Shown here: positions 1-7,479 of the stretch, piece after piece
Layout: each line of letters starts with the position of its first letter
How positions within the stretch are numbered: the stretch's first letter is position 1
Assembly (NCBI GenBank): GCA_016784945.1
Contig: JADHTP010000069.1
Coordinates: forward strand, 1-12,308
Reading direction: 5' to 3'
Length of the DNA: 12,308 nucleotides
DNA from: Deltaproteobacteria bacterium
Lineage (GTDB): Bacteria; Myxococcota_A; UBA9042; DTJE01
Notes under the pieces: model-generated
What the model was told of the DNA's origin: nothing
The model's database searches: none
What the model saw: only the letters and a program-made list of their open reading frames with translations
Translations under genes and position numbers: made by a program

Positions 1-2240
1 TCATCAACGCCGTCGAAGACACCATGGAAAGCATCCTCCACCTGGCCCACACGGAGGGAATGCTGTTCAAGTACGGCTCCGGCACCGGAACGAACTTCTC
101 CACGCTCCGCTCGTCCAAGGAACTCCTGAGCGGGGGCGGCATCGCGTCCGGGCCCGTGTCATTCATGAAGGGCTACGACGCCTTTGCCGGGGTCATCAAG
201 AGCGGCGGCAAGACCCGCCGGGCCGCCAAGATGGTGATCCTCAACGTGTCCCACCCGGACATCATGGAGTTCATCAACTCCAAGTCCAGCGAGGAATCCA
301 AGGCCCGGGCTTTGGTGGACCTGGGCTATGACGGCTCTTTCGGCGGCGAGGCCTACGAGTCGGTCTTTTTCCAGAATGCCAACCACTCGGTCCGCGTCAC
401 CGACGAATTCATGCACGCGGTGGATCAGGACGCCGAATGGAACACCCTGGCCGTGACCTCCGGAAAGGAAATGGAGACACTGAAGGCCAGTGACGTGATG
501 GACGCCATCTCCAAGGCGGCGCACCAGTGCGGCGACCCGGGGATCCAGTTCGATACCACGGTCAATGAGTGGCACACCTGCCCCAATTCGGGCCGCATCA
601 ACGCATCGAATCCCTGCTCGGAATTCATGTTCCTGGACAACTCGGCCTGCAACCTGGCATCCCTGAACCTGATGAAGTTCCTTTCCGATGACGGGACCTA
701 CGATACGAAAGCCCTGGCCCACGCCGTGAGGACCTTCATCCTGGCTCAGGAAATAGCCGTCAGCAACGCCCACTACCCCACAAAGAAGATCGGGGCCAAC
801 TCGGAGGCCTACCGGCCCCTGGGCCTGGGTTACGCCAACCTTGGCGCCCTCCTCATGCAGTGGGGGCTCCCCTACGACAGCGACGAGGGACGTGCCGTGG
901 CAGCCGCCATCACCGCGGTGATGACGGGCGAGGCCTATGCACAGAGCGCCCGGGTGGCATCGGTCAAGGGGCCCTTCGCCGAGTACCAGAAGAACCGGGA
1001 GCCCATGCTCCGCGTCATCGGCAAGCACCGGGACGCCCTGGGCTCCATCGAAACGAAGTACGTGGAAAAGCCCCTGCTGGACGCGGCCCGTGCGTCCTGG
1101 GACTCGGCCCTGGAACTGGGCGAAAAGTACGGCTTCCGGAATTCGCAGACCACCCTCCTGGCCCCCACGGGGACCATCGGGTTCAAGATGGACTGCGACA
1201 CCACGGGCATCGAGCCCGAACTGGCCATCGTCAAGTTCAAGAGCCTGGTGGGCGGCGGCACCATGAAGATCGTCAACCACACGGTGCCCAAGGCCCTGGC
1301 AAATCTCGGTTACGACGAGGAAGCCCGGGACGTGATCCTGAAATGCGTAGACGAAAAGGACACCATCGAGGGGGCCACGGGACTCAAGCCCGTACACGAG
1401 GCCGTCTTCGACTGCGCCTTCAAGCCCAACGGCGGTGAACGCAGCATCTCGGTGGAAGGCCACGTGAAGATGATGGGCGCGGTTCAGCCGTTCCTGTCCG
1501 GGGCCATTTCCAAGACCGTGAATATGCCAAATGACACCACAGTGGAAGACGTGGCCAGGACCTACATGGATGCCTGGAAGTGGGGACTCAAGTCCATCGC
1601 CATTTACCGGGACGGGTCCAAGTCCTCCCAGCCCGTCAACACGTCGAAGGACACCAACGGAACGAACGGAGCGGCCGACGAGAACGTTCATGAGGCCCAT
1701 CCCATCAGGACAAAGCTGCCCGACGAACGCCAATCCATCACCCACAAGTTCTCCATCGGCGGAATGGACGGGTACATCACGGTGGGTATGTACGAGGACG
1801 GCCTGCCCGGCGAGATCTTCGTCACCATGGCCAAGCAGGGAAGCGTGATTTCGGGCCTCATGGATTCCTTTGCCACCTCGGTGTCCATCGCCCTGCAATA
1901 CGGCGTGCCGCTGAACGTACTGGTGGACAAGTTCAGCCACCTGCGGTTCGAACCATCGGGCTATTCGTCGAATCCCGCCATCGGGTACGCCAAGAGCATC
2001 ATCGACTACATATTCCGCTGGCTCGGAAACAAGTTCCTCACGCCCGACAGCGCCCTGGGTGACGACGGCACGCCCGACCTCCAGGCCTATGCCACGGACA
2101 ACCCCCAGGGCCCCGCCCAGTCCGATCTCTTCCAGGGGCAGGAAGACGCCCCGCCGTGCAGCGTGTGCGGCTTCATCATGGTCCGCAACGGTGCGTGCTA
2201 CAAATGCACCAACTGCGGCGCCACGAGCGGCTGCAGCTAA
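1..2240 (+). CDS. nrdJ: Adenosylcobalamin-dependent (class II) ribonucleotide reductase, 3' part
   Basis: It reduces ribonucleotides to deoxyribonucleotides using a B12-derived radical, so it works with or without oxygen. The frame is open from base 3 to the stop at 2238-2240 (745 codons visible). The first ATG, at 24, is internal, because the codons before it read as a normal family sequence, so the true start lies outside the window. The NPCSE motif (Cys codon 615-617) carries the expected thiyl-radical cysteine. The cysteine 11 residues later in ACNLAS (648-650) matches its redox partner. The other partner, by family knowledge, would lie just upstream of base 1. The loop LAPTGTIG lies near 1160-1180. 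After a polar linker (about 1615-1720) comes a TSCPD-type domain (about 1740-2040). The tail has Cys codons at 2157, 2166, 2196, 2205, 2214 and 2232, fitting the zinc finger found in many class II enzymes that passes electrons to the active site. No truncation is seen at the 3' end. Confidence 0.95.
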   Translation, partial: INAVEDTMESILHLAHTEGMLFKYGSGTGTNFSTLRSSKELLSGGGIASGPVSFMKGYDAFAGVIKSGGKTRRAAKMVILNVSHPDIMEFINSKSSEESKARALVDLGYDGSFGGEAYESVFFQNANHSVRVTDEFMHAVDQDAEWNTLAVTSGKEMETLKASDVMDAISKAAHQCGDPGIQFDTTVNEWHTCPNSGRINASNPCSEFMFLDNSACNLASLNLMKFLSDDGTYDTKALAHAVRTFILAQEIAVSNAHYPTKKIGANSEAYRPLGLGYANLGALLMQWGLPYDSDEGRAVAAAITAVMTGEAYAQSARVASVKGPFAEYQKNREPMLRVIGKHRDALGSIETKYVEKPLLDAARASWDSALELGEKYGFRNSQTTLLAPTGTIGFKMDCDTTGIEPELAIVKFKSLVGGGTMKIVNHTVPKALANLGYDEEARDVILKCVDEKDTIEGATGLKPVHEAVFDCAFKPNGGERSISVEGHVKMMGAVQPFLSGAISKTVNMPNDTTVEDVARTYMDAWKWGLKSIAIYRDGSKSSQPVNTSKDTNGTNGAADENVHEAHPIRTKLPDERQSITHKFSIGGMDGYITVGMYEDGLPGEIFVTMAKQGSVISGLMDSFATSVSIALQYGVPLNVLVDKFSHLRFEPSGYSSNPAIGYAKSIIDYIFRWLGNKFLTPDSALGDDGTPDLQAYATDNPQGPAQSDLFQGQEDAPPCSVCGFIMVRNGACYKCTNCGATSGCS

Positions 2241-2244
2241 GAAG

Positions 2245-2394
2245 AGTCAATAGTCCATAGTCAATAGTCGATAGTTCCGGAAAGTTCAGGACTGGAAGCC
2301 GGTCACTCCTGTCCCGGCCCTTCGGACCACAAGCAACCAGCCACCGTGGCCCAGCCGTCAGGTACTATGGACTATCGACTAACGACTATCGACT
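2245..2394. repeat. Inverted pair of heptamer arrays
   Basis: The left array at 2245-2272 is four contiguous copies of AGTCNAT (N = A, C, A, G), followed by AGT. The right array at 2367-2394 is four contiguous copies of the reverse-complement type AWNGACT, one of them AACGACT. When 2245-2275 is paired with 2364-2394 in register, 26 of 31 positions are complementary, leaving an 88-bp loop. The arrays are clearly more AT-rich than the flanking genes. The element starts 5 bp after the nrdJ stop codon, so a read-through transcript could fold into a long stem. The loop (2276-2363) has no gene or RNA I recognise. The function is unknown. The layout could be a transcript-end or stability element, a protein-binding array, or a selfish heptamer repeat. 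Confidence 0.85.
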
Positions 2395-2466
2395 TCCCTC
2401 GATGACGCGCTGCGGCAAACACAGCAGGTTTATCGTTCGATCCAGTGATTGATCTCATTACTTACT

Positions 2467-2477
2467 TGTTGACAACA
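2467..2477. promoter_or_regulatory. Small palindrome, possible operator
   Basis: TGTTG-A-CAACA is a perfect 5-1-5 inverted repeat that overlaps a consensus -35 box (TTGACA, 2469-2474) upstream of fadN. That is a suitable place for a repressor site. However, a 5-bp palindrome is short enough to arise by chance, and I do not recognise it as the site of a named regulator. Confidence 0.25.
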
Positions 2478-2499
2478 GGGTTACCTATCAGGCTAGCAA
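2469..2499 (+). promoter_or_regulatory. Possible sigma-70-type promoter for fadN-fadA
   Basis: There is a perfect TTGACA at 2469-2474 in a locally AT-rich stretch. The -10 side is weak: the best candidate is TAGCAA at 2494-2499, with a 19-bp spacer that is longer than ideal. A start near 2506 would give a leader of about 75 nt before fadN. Only the -35 element is convincing. Confidence 0.3.
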
Positions 2500-2523
2500 T
2501 GGGAGAAGCCTCAGGGTAGTCTC

Positions 2524-2543
2524 TCGGCTCGGCCGAAGGGCCG
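2524..2543 (+). other. Two overlapping alternative hairpins in the fadN leader
   Basis: TCGGC-TCG-GCCGA (2524-2536) and CGGCC-GAAG-GGCCG (2530-2543) are both perfect 5-bp stems. They share bases, so they cannot form together. They lie 27 nt or more upstream of the fadN ribosome binding site. Short GC-rich stems are common by chance in such DNA. Confidence 0.3.
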
Positions 2544-2569
2544 TGCGTATCGTTCCCTCACTGATTGTC

Positions 2570-2574
2570 GGAGG
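2570..2574 (+). promoter_or_regulatory. Ribosome binding site that sets the fadN start
   Basis: GGAGG touches the ATG at 2575 directly but lies 6 nt upstream of the ATG at 2581. This favours 2581 as the start codon over the in-frame ATG two codons earlier. Confidence 0.8.
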
Positions 2575-2580
2575 ATGCTG

Positions 2581-4968
2581 ATGGCAAGACGTATTGAGAA
2601 GGCAGCGGTCCTCGGCGCCGGGGTGATGGGCTCAGGCATTGCCGCCCACCTGGCGAACGCGGGCATTCCGTGTGTCCTTTTGGACATCGTACCGCCCGAT
2701 CTGACCGAGGAGGAGAAGTCTGACCCCAAGGCGCGGAACCGTTTCGCGCTGAACGGGATCCAGACGGCGTTGAAATTCAGGCCGGCCCCGCTCTTCTATG
2801 CGAAGGGACTCGCCGATCTCGTGACCCCGGGCAACTTCGATGACGACATCGAAAAGCTCGCGGACTGCGACATCATCATCGAGGCCGTGGTCGAGAACCT
2901 GGACATCAAGCGGAGCCTGTTCGACAAGGTCATCCCCCAGATGAAATGGGGCGCGATCTTTTCGTCCAACACCTCCGGGCTGTCCATCGCCTCCATGACC
3001 GAGGGTTACCCGGACCAGTTCAAGCAGAACTTCCTGGTTACCCACTTCTTCAACCCCGTCCGTTTCATGAAGCTCCTGGAAATCGTGTCCGGCCCGGATA
3101 CGGACCCCGAAGCGGTGGACACCTGGGTGAAGTTCGGCGCCGATGTCCTGGGCAAGGGCATCGTGTTCGGAAAGGACACCCCCAACTTCGTGGCCAACCG
3201 CATCGGCGTCTACGGCCTGCTGAAGGTCATCCAGCTCATGGAAGAGGGTGACTACACCATCGAGGAGATCGACACCATCTTCGGCGTCCCCATGGGACGT
3301 CCCCGCAGCGCCGCGTTCAAGACCTGCGACCTCGTGGGACTGGACACCTTCGCCCACGTGACCAAGAACTGCTACGACTCGCTTCCCGACGACGACGAGC
3401 GCGACGTCTTCAAGCTGCCGGACTGGGCCTACAAGATGATCGAGAACAACTGGCTCGGCGGCAAGACCAAGGGCGGTTTCTACAAGAAGGACAAGGTCGC
3501 AAAGAAGAAACTGGTCATCGACTACAAGACCATGGAATACCGCGAAGTCACCAAGCCCAGGTTCGATTCCGTGAAGTCCACCAAGGGCGTGGACGACCCG
3601 GGCGAGCGGGTACGCAACCTGCTCAACGGTGATGACAGGGCCACGGAAATCGCCTGGAAGGCCACGGCCGCCAGCCTGATCTACGCGGCCAAGCGCATCG
3701 GCGAGATCGCCGACGACATCGTCAACATCGACAACGCCCTCAAGTGGGGCTTCAACTGGGAGCGGGGGCCATTCGAGGGCTGGGACGCCATCGGCGTCCA
3801 GGAATCCGTGGAAAAGATGGAGGCCGACGGCTTCAAGGTCCCGGACATCGTCAAGCGCGTGTACACCGAGGGCGAAGGCACCTTCTACAAGAAGGAAGGC
3901 ACGCAGCCCTACTACTTCGACTTCAACACGGGCAAGTACGAGCCCATCGACGTGCCCGAGTCCTTCATCCTGCTGGACGACAACAAGGAAGAAGGCAAGG
4001 TCATCAAGGAGAACTTCGGCGCCTCGCTCATCGACATCGGCGACGGCATCGCGTGCCTCGAGTTCCACACCAAGATGAACGCCATCGACGACGACGTGAT
4101 CCAGATGGTCAACGACTCGATGGACGAAGTGGAAGAAAACTTCAACGGCCTGGTCGTGGCCAACCACGGCGAAAACTTCAGCGTGGGTGCCAACCTGGGC
4201 CTGGTGGTGATGGCGGCCCAGATGCAGAACTGGGACATGCTGGAGCAGGTGGTCAAGTCCCTCCAGGACGCCAACATGCGGATGAAGTACGGCACCAAGC
4301 CGGTGGTCACATGCCCCGCGGGCATGACCCTGGGCGGTGGCTGCGAAATCGCCATGCACGGCGACCGGATCCAGGCGGCGGCCGAGACCTACATGGGTCT
4401 CGTTGAAATCGGCGCGGGCGTCCTGCCGGCCGGTGGCGGCTGCACACAGACCATCGTTCGCATGCTGGCCGGCGTGCCCAAGGGCATGGTGGCTTCCCGG
4501 GTACCCTTTGTTCAGAGGGCCTTCGAGAACATCGCCATGGCCAAGGTTTCGAAGAGCGCCGAAGAGGCCCGTGAGCTGGGCTACCTGAGGGCCTTCGACG
4601 GCAAGACCATCAGCCGGGACCGCCAGATCTACGACGCCAAGCAGATGGCACTGGGCCTGTGGCGGGCTGGCTACACCAAGCCCCTGCCTCCCGACAACCT
4701 GGTGCTACCGGGTCGCGATGGCGTGGGCCTGTTCAAGATGGGCCTGTACTCCTTCGAGCTGGGCAACTTCGTTACCGCACATGACAAGACCTGCGCGGAA
4801 AAGATCGTGTGGGTGCTCTGCGGCGGCGACATCGAGCCCAACACGGCGGTCACGGAACAGCACCTCCTGGACCTGGAGCGCGAAGGCTTCCTGTCGCTGT
4901 GCGGCGAAGAGAAGTCCCAGGCCCGGATGGATTCCCTGTTGAAGACCGGCCGGCCGTTGAGGAACTGA
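2581..4968 (+). CDS. fadN: FadN-type 3-hydroxyacyl-CoA dehydrogenase / enoyl-CoA hydratase fusion
   Basis: This cytoplasmic beta-oxidation enzyme hydrates trans-2-enoyl-CoA and then oxidises L-3-hydroxyacyl-CoA with NAD+. It has 795 residues, close to the roughly 790 of Bacillus FadN. The dehydrogenase domain comes first, with nucleotide-binding loop GAGVMG (residues 12-17) and catalytic pair H155 and E167 in HFFNPVRFMKLLE. The helical dehydrogenase domain follows, to about residue 400. The crotonase-type hydratase domain comes last (about 470-700), with both catalytic glutamates, E589 in GGGCEIA and E609 in GLVEIGAG, spaced 20 apart as in crotonase. The ending TGRPLRN is typical. This order is the reverse of E. 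coli FadB, which has the hydratase first. Both active sites look intact. The ATG at 2575 is rejected because the Shine-Dalgarno sequence abuts it. It is followed 37 bp later by fadA and is very likely co-transcribed with it. Confidence 0.95.
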   Translation: MARRIEKAAVLGAGVMGSGIAAHLANAGIPCVLLDIVPPDLTEEEKSDPKARNRFALNGIQTALKFRPAPLFYAKGLADLVTPGNFDDDIEKLADCDIIIEAVVENLDIKRSLFDKVIPQMKWGAIFSSNTSGLSIASMTEGYPDQFKQNFLVTHFFNPVRFMKLLEIVSGPDTDPEAVDTWVKFGADVLGKGIVFGKDTPNFVANRIGVYGLLKVIQLMEEGDYTIEEIDTIFGVPMGRPRSAAFKTCDLVGLDTFAHVTKNCYDSLPDDDERDVFKLPDWAYKMIENNWLGGKTKGGFYKKDKVAKKKLVIDYKTMEYREVTKPRFDSVKSTKGVDDPGERVRNLLNGDDRATEIAWKATAASLIYAAKRIGEIADDIVNIDNALKWGFNWERGPFEGWDAIGVQESVEKMEADGFKVPDIVKRVYTEGEGTFYKKEGTQPYYFDFNTGKYEPIDVPESFILLDDNKEEGKVIKENFGASLIDIGDGIACLEFHTKMNAIDDDVIQMVNDSMDEVEENFNGLVVANHGENFSVGANLGLVVMAAQMQNWDMLEQVVKSLQDANMRMKYGTKPVVTCPAGMTLGGGCEIAMHGDRIQAAAETYMGLVEIGAGVLPAGGGCTQTIVRMLAGVPKGMVASRVPFVQRAFENIAMAKVSKSAEEARELGYLRAFDGKTISRDRQIYDAKQMALGLWRAGYTKPLPPDNLVLPGRDGVGLFKMGLYSFELGNFVTAHDKTCAEKIVWVLCGGDIEPNTAVTEQHLLDLEREGFLSLCGEEKSQARMDSLLKTGRPLRN

Positions 4969-4994
4969 TGCTGGCGGCTTGCAACAACATGCAT

Positions 4995-5000
4995 GGAGGT
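4995..5000 (+). promoter_or_regulatory. Ribosome binding site that sets the fadA start
   Basis: GGAGGT lies 5 nt before the ATG at 5006. Translation from there begins MKTAYIV, the usual thiolase N-terminus. The in-frame ATG at 4979 would add nine unrelated residues and place this site inside the gene. Confidence 0.85.
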
Positions 5001-5005
5001 CTTTC

Positions 5006-6163
5006 ATGAAGACGGCATATATCGTATCTGCAACCAGAACGGCGGTCGGCCGCGGCAAGAAGGGCACGCTCAAGAACGCGCGTCCCGAATACCTGGCGGG
5101 CGTCGTCACCAAGGAGGCCATCGCCAGGGTGGATGGCCTCAAGGGCGAGGACGTGGACGACATCATCCACGGCTGCGCCATGCCCGAGGGTAACCAGGGC
5201 ATGAACATCGCCCGGATCATCGGGTTCAAGGCAGGGCTGCCCTACACGGTGCCCGCCTACACCATCAACCGGTTCTGCTCGTCGGGACTGCAGGCCATCG
5301 CGCTGGCGGCCCAGAACATCATCTGCGGGTGGAACGACGTGGTGGTGGCCGGTGGCGTGGAGTGCATGTCCCAGGTCCCCATGGGCGGCTACAACCTGCT
5401 GCCCGACCCGGACCTGGTGGACGTGAGTCCCGAAGTGTTCACGCCCATGGGCAACACGGCCGAACTGCTGGCCGACAAGTTCAACGTCACCCGTGAAGAA
5501 GCCGACGGATTCGCCTACAACAGCCACATGAAGGCGGTCAAGGCCATCGCGGAAGGCAAGTTCAAGGACGAGATCGTGGGTGTGGAGGTCAAGAACTACG
5601 CCACGGGCGAAACGTCCACCTTCGACACCGATGAGTGCCCCCGCAAGGACACCACCAAGGAAGGGCTGGCCAAGCTGAAACCCGTGTTCAAGATGGGCGG
5701 CAGCGTCACCGCGGGCAACTCGTCCCCCATCAATGACGGGGCGGCGGCCGTTGTGGTGATGAGCGAAGAGGCGGTGAAGAAGTACAACGCCACGCCCATC
5801 GCCCGGTTCGTGAACTTCCAGGTGGCCGGCGTGCCCCCGGAAATCATGGGCATCGGTCCCACGGAAGCCGTGCCGAAGCTGTGGTCCAAGGCGGGTGTGA
5901 CGGACGCTGACATCGGGATCTACGAGCTGAACGAAGCGTTCGCCTGCCAGGCCTACTATTGCGGCAAGAAGCTCGAGATCGACCCCGCCAAGGTCAACGT
6001 GAACGGCGGCGCCATCGCCCTGGGTCACCCCCTGGGATGCACCGGCGCCAAGCTCACCGTCCAGATCCTGCACGAAATGAAGCGTCGGAACGAAAAGTAC
6101 GGCGTGGTTTCCATGTGCATCGGTGGCGGCATGGGCGCGGCCGGCCTGTTCGAACTGGCGTGA
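5006..6163 (+). CDS. fadA: Acetyl-CoA acyltransferase (3-ketoacyl-CoA thiolase)
   Basis: It cleaves 3-ketoacyl-CoA with free CoA to give acetyl-CoA and a shortened acyl-CoA, the last step of each beta-oxidation round. It has 385 residues, which is normal for the family. The nucleophile C91 is in NRFCSSG, the base H341 is in NGGAIALGHPLG, and C371 is in CIGGGMGAA. The NEAFA motif precedes the histidine loop. All catalytic residues are present. It follows fadN by 37 bp on the same strand, so the pair matches the fadN-fadA pairing known from Bacillus. No acyl-CoA dehydrogenase or acyl-CoA ligase is in the window, so those steps are encoded elsewhere. A biosynthetic acetyl-CoA acetyltransferase role cannot be excluded from sequence alone, but the neighbour argues for degradation. 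Confidence 0.94.
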   Translation: MKTAYIVSATRTAVGRGKKGTLKNARPEYLAGVVTKEAIARVDGLKGEDVDDIIHGCAMPEGNQGMNIARIIGFKAGLPYTVPAYTINRFCSSGLQAIALAAQNIICGWNDVVVAGGVECMSQVPMGGYNLLPDPDLVDVSPEVFTPMGNTAELLADKFNVTREEADGFAYNSHMKAVKAIAEGKFKDEIVGVEVKNYATGETSTFDTDECPRKDTTKEGLAKLKPVFKMGGSVTAGNSSPINDGAAAVVVMSEEAVKKYNATPIARFVNFQVAGVPPEIMGIGPTEAVPKLWSKAGVTDADIGIYELNEAFACQAYYCGKKLEIDPAKVNVNGGAIALGHPLGCTGAKLTVQILHEMKRRNEKYGVVSMCIGGGMGAAGLFELA

Positions 6164-6190
6164 TGCCGCAGGAACCCGACGAAACCGGGT

Positions 6191-7309
6191 CTACTGCTCT
6201 TCGAGCACCCTATCCTGAACATCCACATCCATCATCCGCAGATCATCGAAAAACCGTGGCGTATCCACCGCCAGGGCCTGGAGGTGGAGTCCCGGTTCGA
6301 TGGTCCCGTCCAGGACCTGCAGAAGGCAGGCAACCACCGGGGCGGCGGTGAGGACGTAGGCGTCGGCGTGGCTCACGTCCATGGACCCGGTCATTTCATC
6401 GTCGTTCCCGTCGGTGCCATCGACCTCCAGGCGGAACAGCGTGAGCCAGGGCGGCTTCGTAAAATGGCGGCCGTTCCAGACCATGAACCTTCCCAGGGTC
6501 TTTGCGCCCAGCCCTTTGTGGATCTTCGCCAGCATGAAGGCCAGGGGGAAGGTCACCCACGTGTCCATGCGGGTGAACCCGCCCATCTGCACGTCCGCCT
6601 CTTCCAGGCCGTATTCCCGGGGCAGGTCCCGCATCTCCTCCAGGAAGATGGGCCAGGTGTCCTTGATTCCGAAGGGTGGCCCGAAATTCACCTTACGCGC
6701 GTCCTTCCATCCCGCCTTGCGCCATGACCCGCGCTCCCACACCAGGCACGGCTCGCCAGCGGTCTCCTCGAGCAGTTCCGCAGCGGAGCCGGACATCCTG
6801 GGCATTTCCATGTGCATGAAGCCCGAAACCCTGGCGCCGGTCATGGAAACGAACCGTGGCCGGGCGTGACGCAGCATGGCGGCGGGCAGACCGGGGTGAC
6901 ATCCACCCTGGGTCACGAAGCAGCGCCCCGCCTCCCTGATGCGCGGTTCCTGTTCCCGCATGGTGGCCACCACGTGGGTTGGAAAGAGCACGTCCAGGTA
7001 GTCCGCACCGGCTTCGAGGACCGCGCCGGCCACCTGTTTGCAGTAGCGCGTGGTGGACGAGCACACCACCACCAGGTCAATCCCCTGGAAGGCCTCGGCC
7101 AGGCTGGCCGGATCCGATGCGTCCGCCTCGCGGGCCGTCACCGAGTTGCCGGGGAAACGTCCCTTGAGGACCACCGCGGCTTCCTCGGCCATGAACTTCG
7201 ATCGACCGGCGAGAACCACTTCCACGTCCGCGTGTTCAAGCAACAGCGCAGCAACCGCCATCCCGGTCTGACCGTAGCCGCCGAGAACGAGAATGGTCTT
7301 GTTTGCCAT
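6191..7309 (-). CDS. Saccharopine dehydrogenase-like NAD(P)-binding protein
   Basis: The 372-residue product opens with a Rossmann fold: strand TILVLGG, then the loop GGYGQTG (residues 10-16), and VVLAGRS near residue 31, where an arginine could favour NADP. GADYLDV (about 101-107) and GGCHPGLP (135-142) are typical of the saccharopine dehydrogenase-like family. The rest is probably the substrate-binding domain and shows no motif I can tie to a substrate. No signal peptide or membrane segment is evident. The family includes lysine-pathway enzymes, enoyl-reductase-like and carboxynorspermidine-type enzymes and many uncharacterised members, so no reaction is assigned. It converges with fadA (27 bp between stops) and lies downstream of atpC on the same strand across a 180-bp gap. 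It therefore probably has its own promoter. The Shine-Dalgarno sequence before the ATG is weak. Confidence 0.85.
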   Translation of the reverse strand: MANKTILVLGGYGQTGMAVAALLLEHADVEVVLAGRSKFMAEEAAVVLKGRFPGNSVTAREADASDPASLAEAFQGIDLVVVCSSTTRYCKQVAGAVLEAGADYLDVLFPTHVVATMREQEPRIREAGRCFVTQGGCHPGLPAAMLRHARPRFVSMTGARVSGFMHMEMPRMSGSAAELLEETAGEPCLVWERGSWRKAGWKDARKVNFGPPFGIKDTWPIFLEEMRDLPREYGLEEADVQMGGFTRMDTWVTFPLAFMLAKIHKGLGAKTLGRFMVWNGRHFTKPPWLTLFRLEVDGTDGNDDEMTGSMDVSHADAYVLTAAPVVACLLQVLDGTIEPGLHLQALAVDTPRFFDDLRMMDVDVQDRVLEEQ

Positions 7310-7333
7310 GGATCACCCGGTAAGCAGGTGGGA

Positions 7334-7339
7334 ATCATA
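7334..7339 (-). promoter_or_regulatory. Possible -10 box for the saccharopine dehydrogenase-like gene
   Basis: Read on the minus strand this is TATGAT, a 5 of 6 match to TATAAT, ending 24 nt before the ATG. The expected -35 position falls at the edge of the heptamer array (about 7357-7362) and does not resemble TTGACA, so the promoter is weak or needs an activator, if it is real. Confidence 0.3.
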
Positions 7340-7353
7340 GCGCGAAAAGCGGG

Positions 7354-7439
7354 TCGATGGTCTATGGATGATGGGTGATCAAGGCGCCAGTTCATGTCCC
7401 AAGATCCCCAACCATGGACCATGCCCCATAGACCATGAA
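7354..7439. repeat. Inverted heptamer arrays of NNNATGG type
   Basis: The left array at 7354-7374 is three contiguous heptamers, TCGATGG, TCTATGG and ATGATGG. The right array at 7412-7439 is four contiguous heptamers of form CCATNNN (NNN = GGA, GCC, AGA, GAA). Pairing 7354-7374 with 7419-7439 in register gives 16 of 21 complementary positions, including an 11-bp perfect core. The intervening 37 bp has nothing I recognise. The heptamer differs from the AGTCNAT type, but the 7-bp register and the inverted layout are the same. Confidence 0.75.
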
Positions 7440-7451
7440 CCAAATCTCCGC

Positions 7452-7479
7452 ATTGACTATGAACTATTGACTGTTGACT
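7452..7479. repeat. Heptamer array of AGTCNAT type (reverse orientation)
   Basis: Four contiguous heptamers, ATTGACT, ATGAACT, ATTGACT and GTTGACT, abut a palindrome at 7480. The first three are the reverse complement of 2245-2265 with one difference in 21 bases, so this array belongs to the same family as the one after nrdJ. It lies just downstream of the atpC stop codon in the direction of transcription. Confidence 0.85.

Noticed and set aside
159..1940. Long open frame antisense to nrdJ (593 codons)
   Set aside because: It lies wholly opposite a confidently identified gene, its protein is low-complexity (rich in G, H, V, D) and no family is recognisable. Such frames are common opposite GC-rich genes.
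2241..2580. Possible tRNA, small RNA or small protein gene in the nrdJ-fadN gap
   Set aside because: No cloverleaf-like arms and no short frame with both a start and a Shine-Dalgarno were found; only the repeats, promoter-like elements and leader are supported.
2632..4359. Long open frame antisense to fadN (575 codons)
   Set aside because: It mirrors the codon bias of fadN, has no recognisable motif and has no good ribosome binding site.
4850..6073. Open frame antisense to the fadN end and fadA (407 codons)
   Set aside because: It spans two real genes on the other strand, and its composition is typical of a shadow frame.
6174..6190. ACCCG/CGGGT hairpin between the convergent fadA and saccharopine dehydrogenase-like stops
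   Set aside because: The stem is only 5 bp, there is no T-run on either strand, and the 27-bp gap is too short to argue for a terminator.
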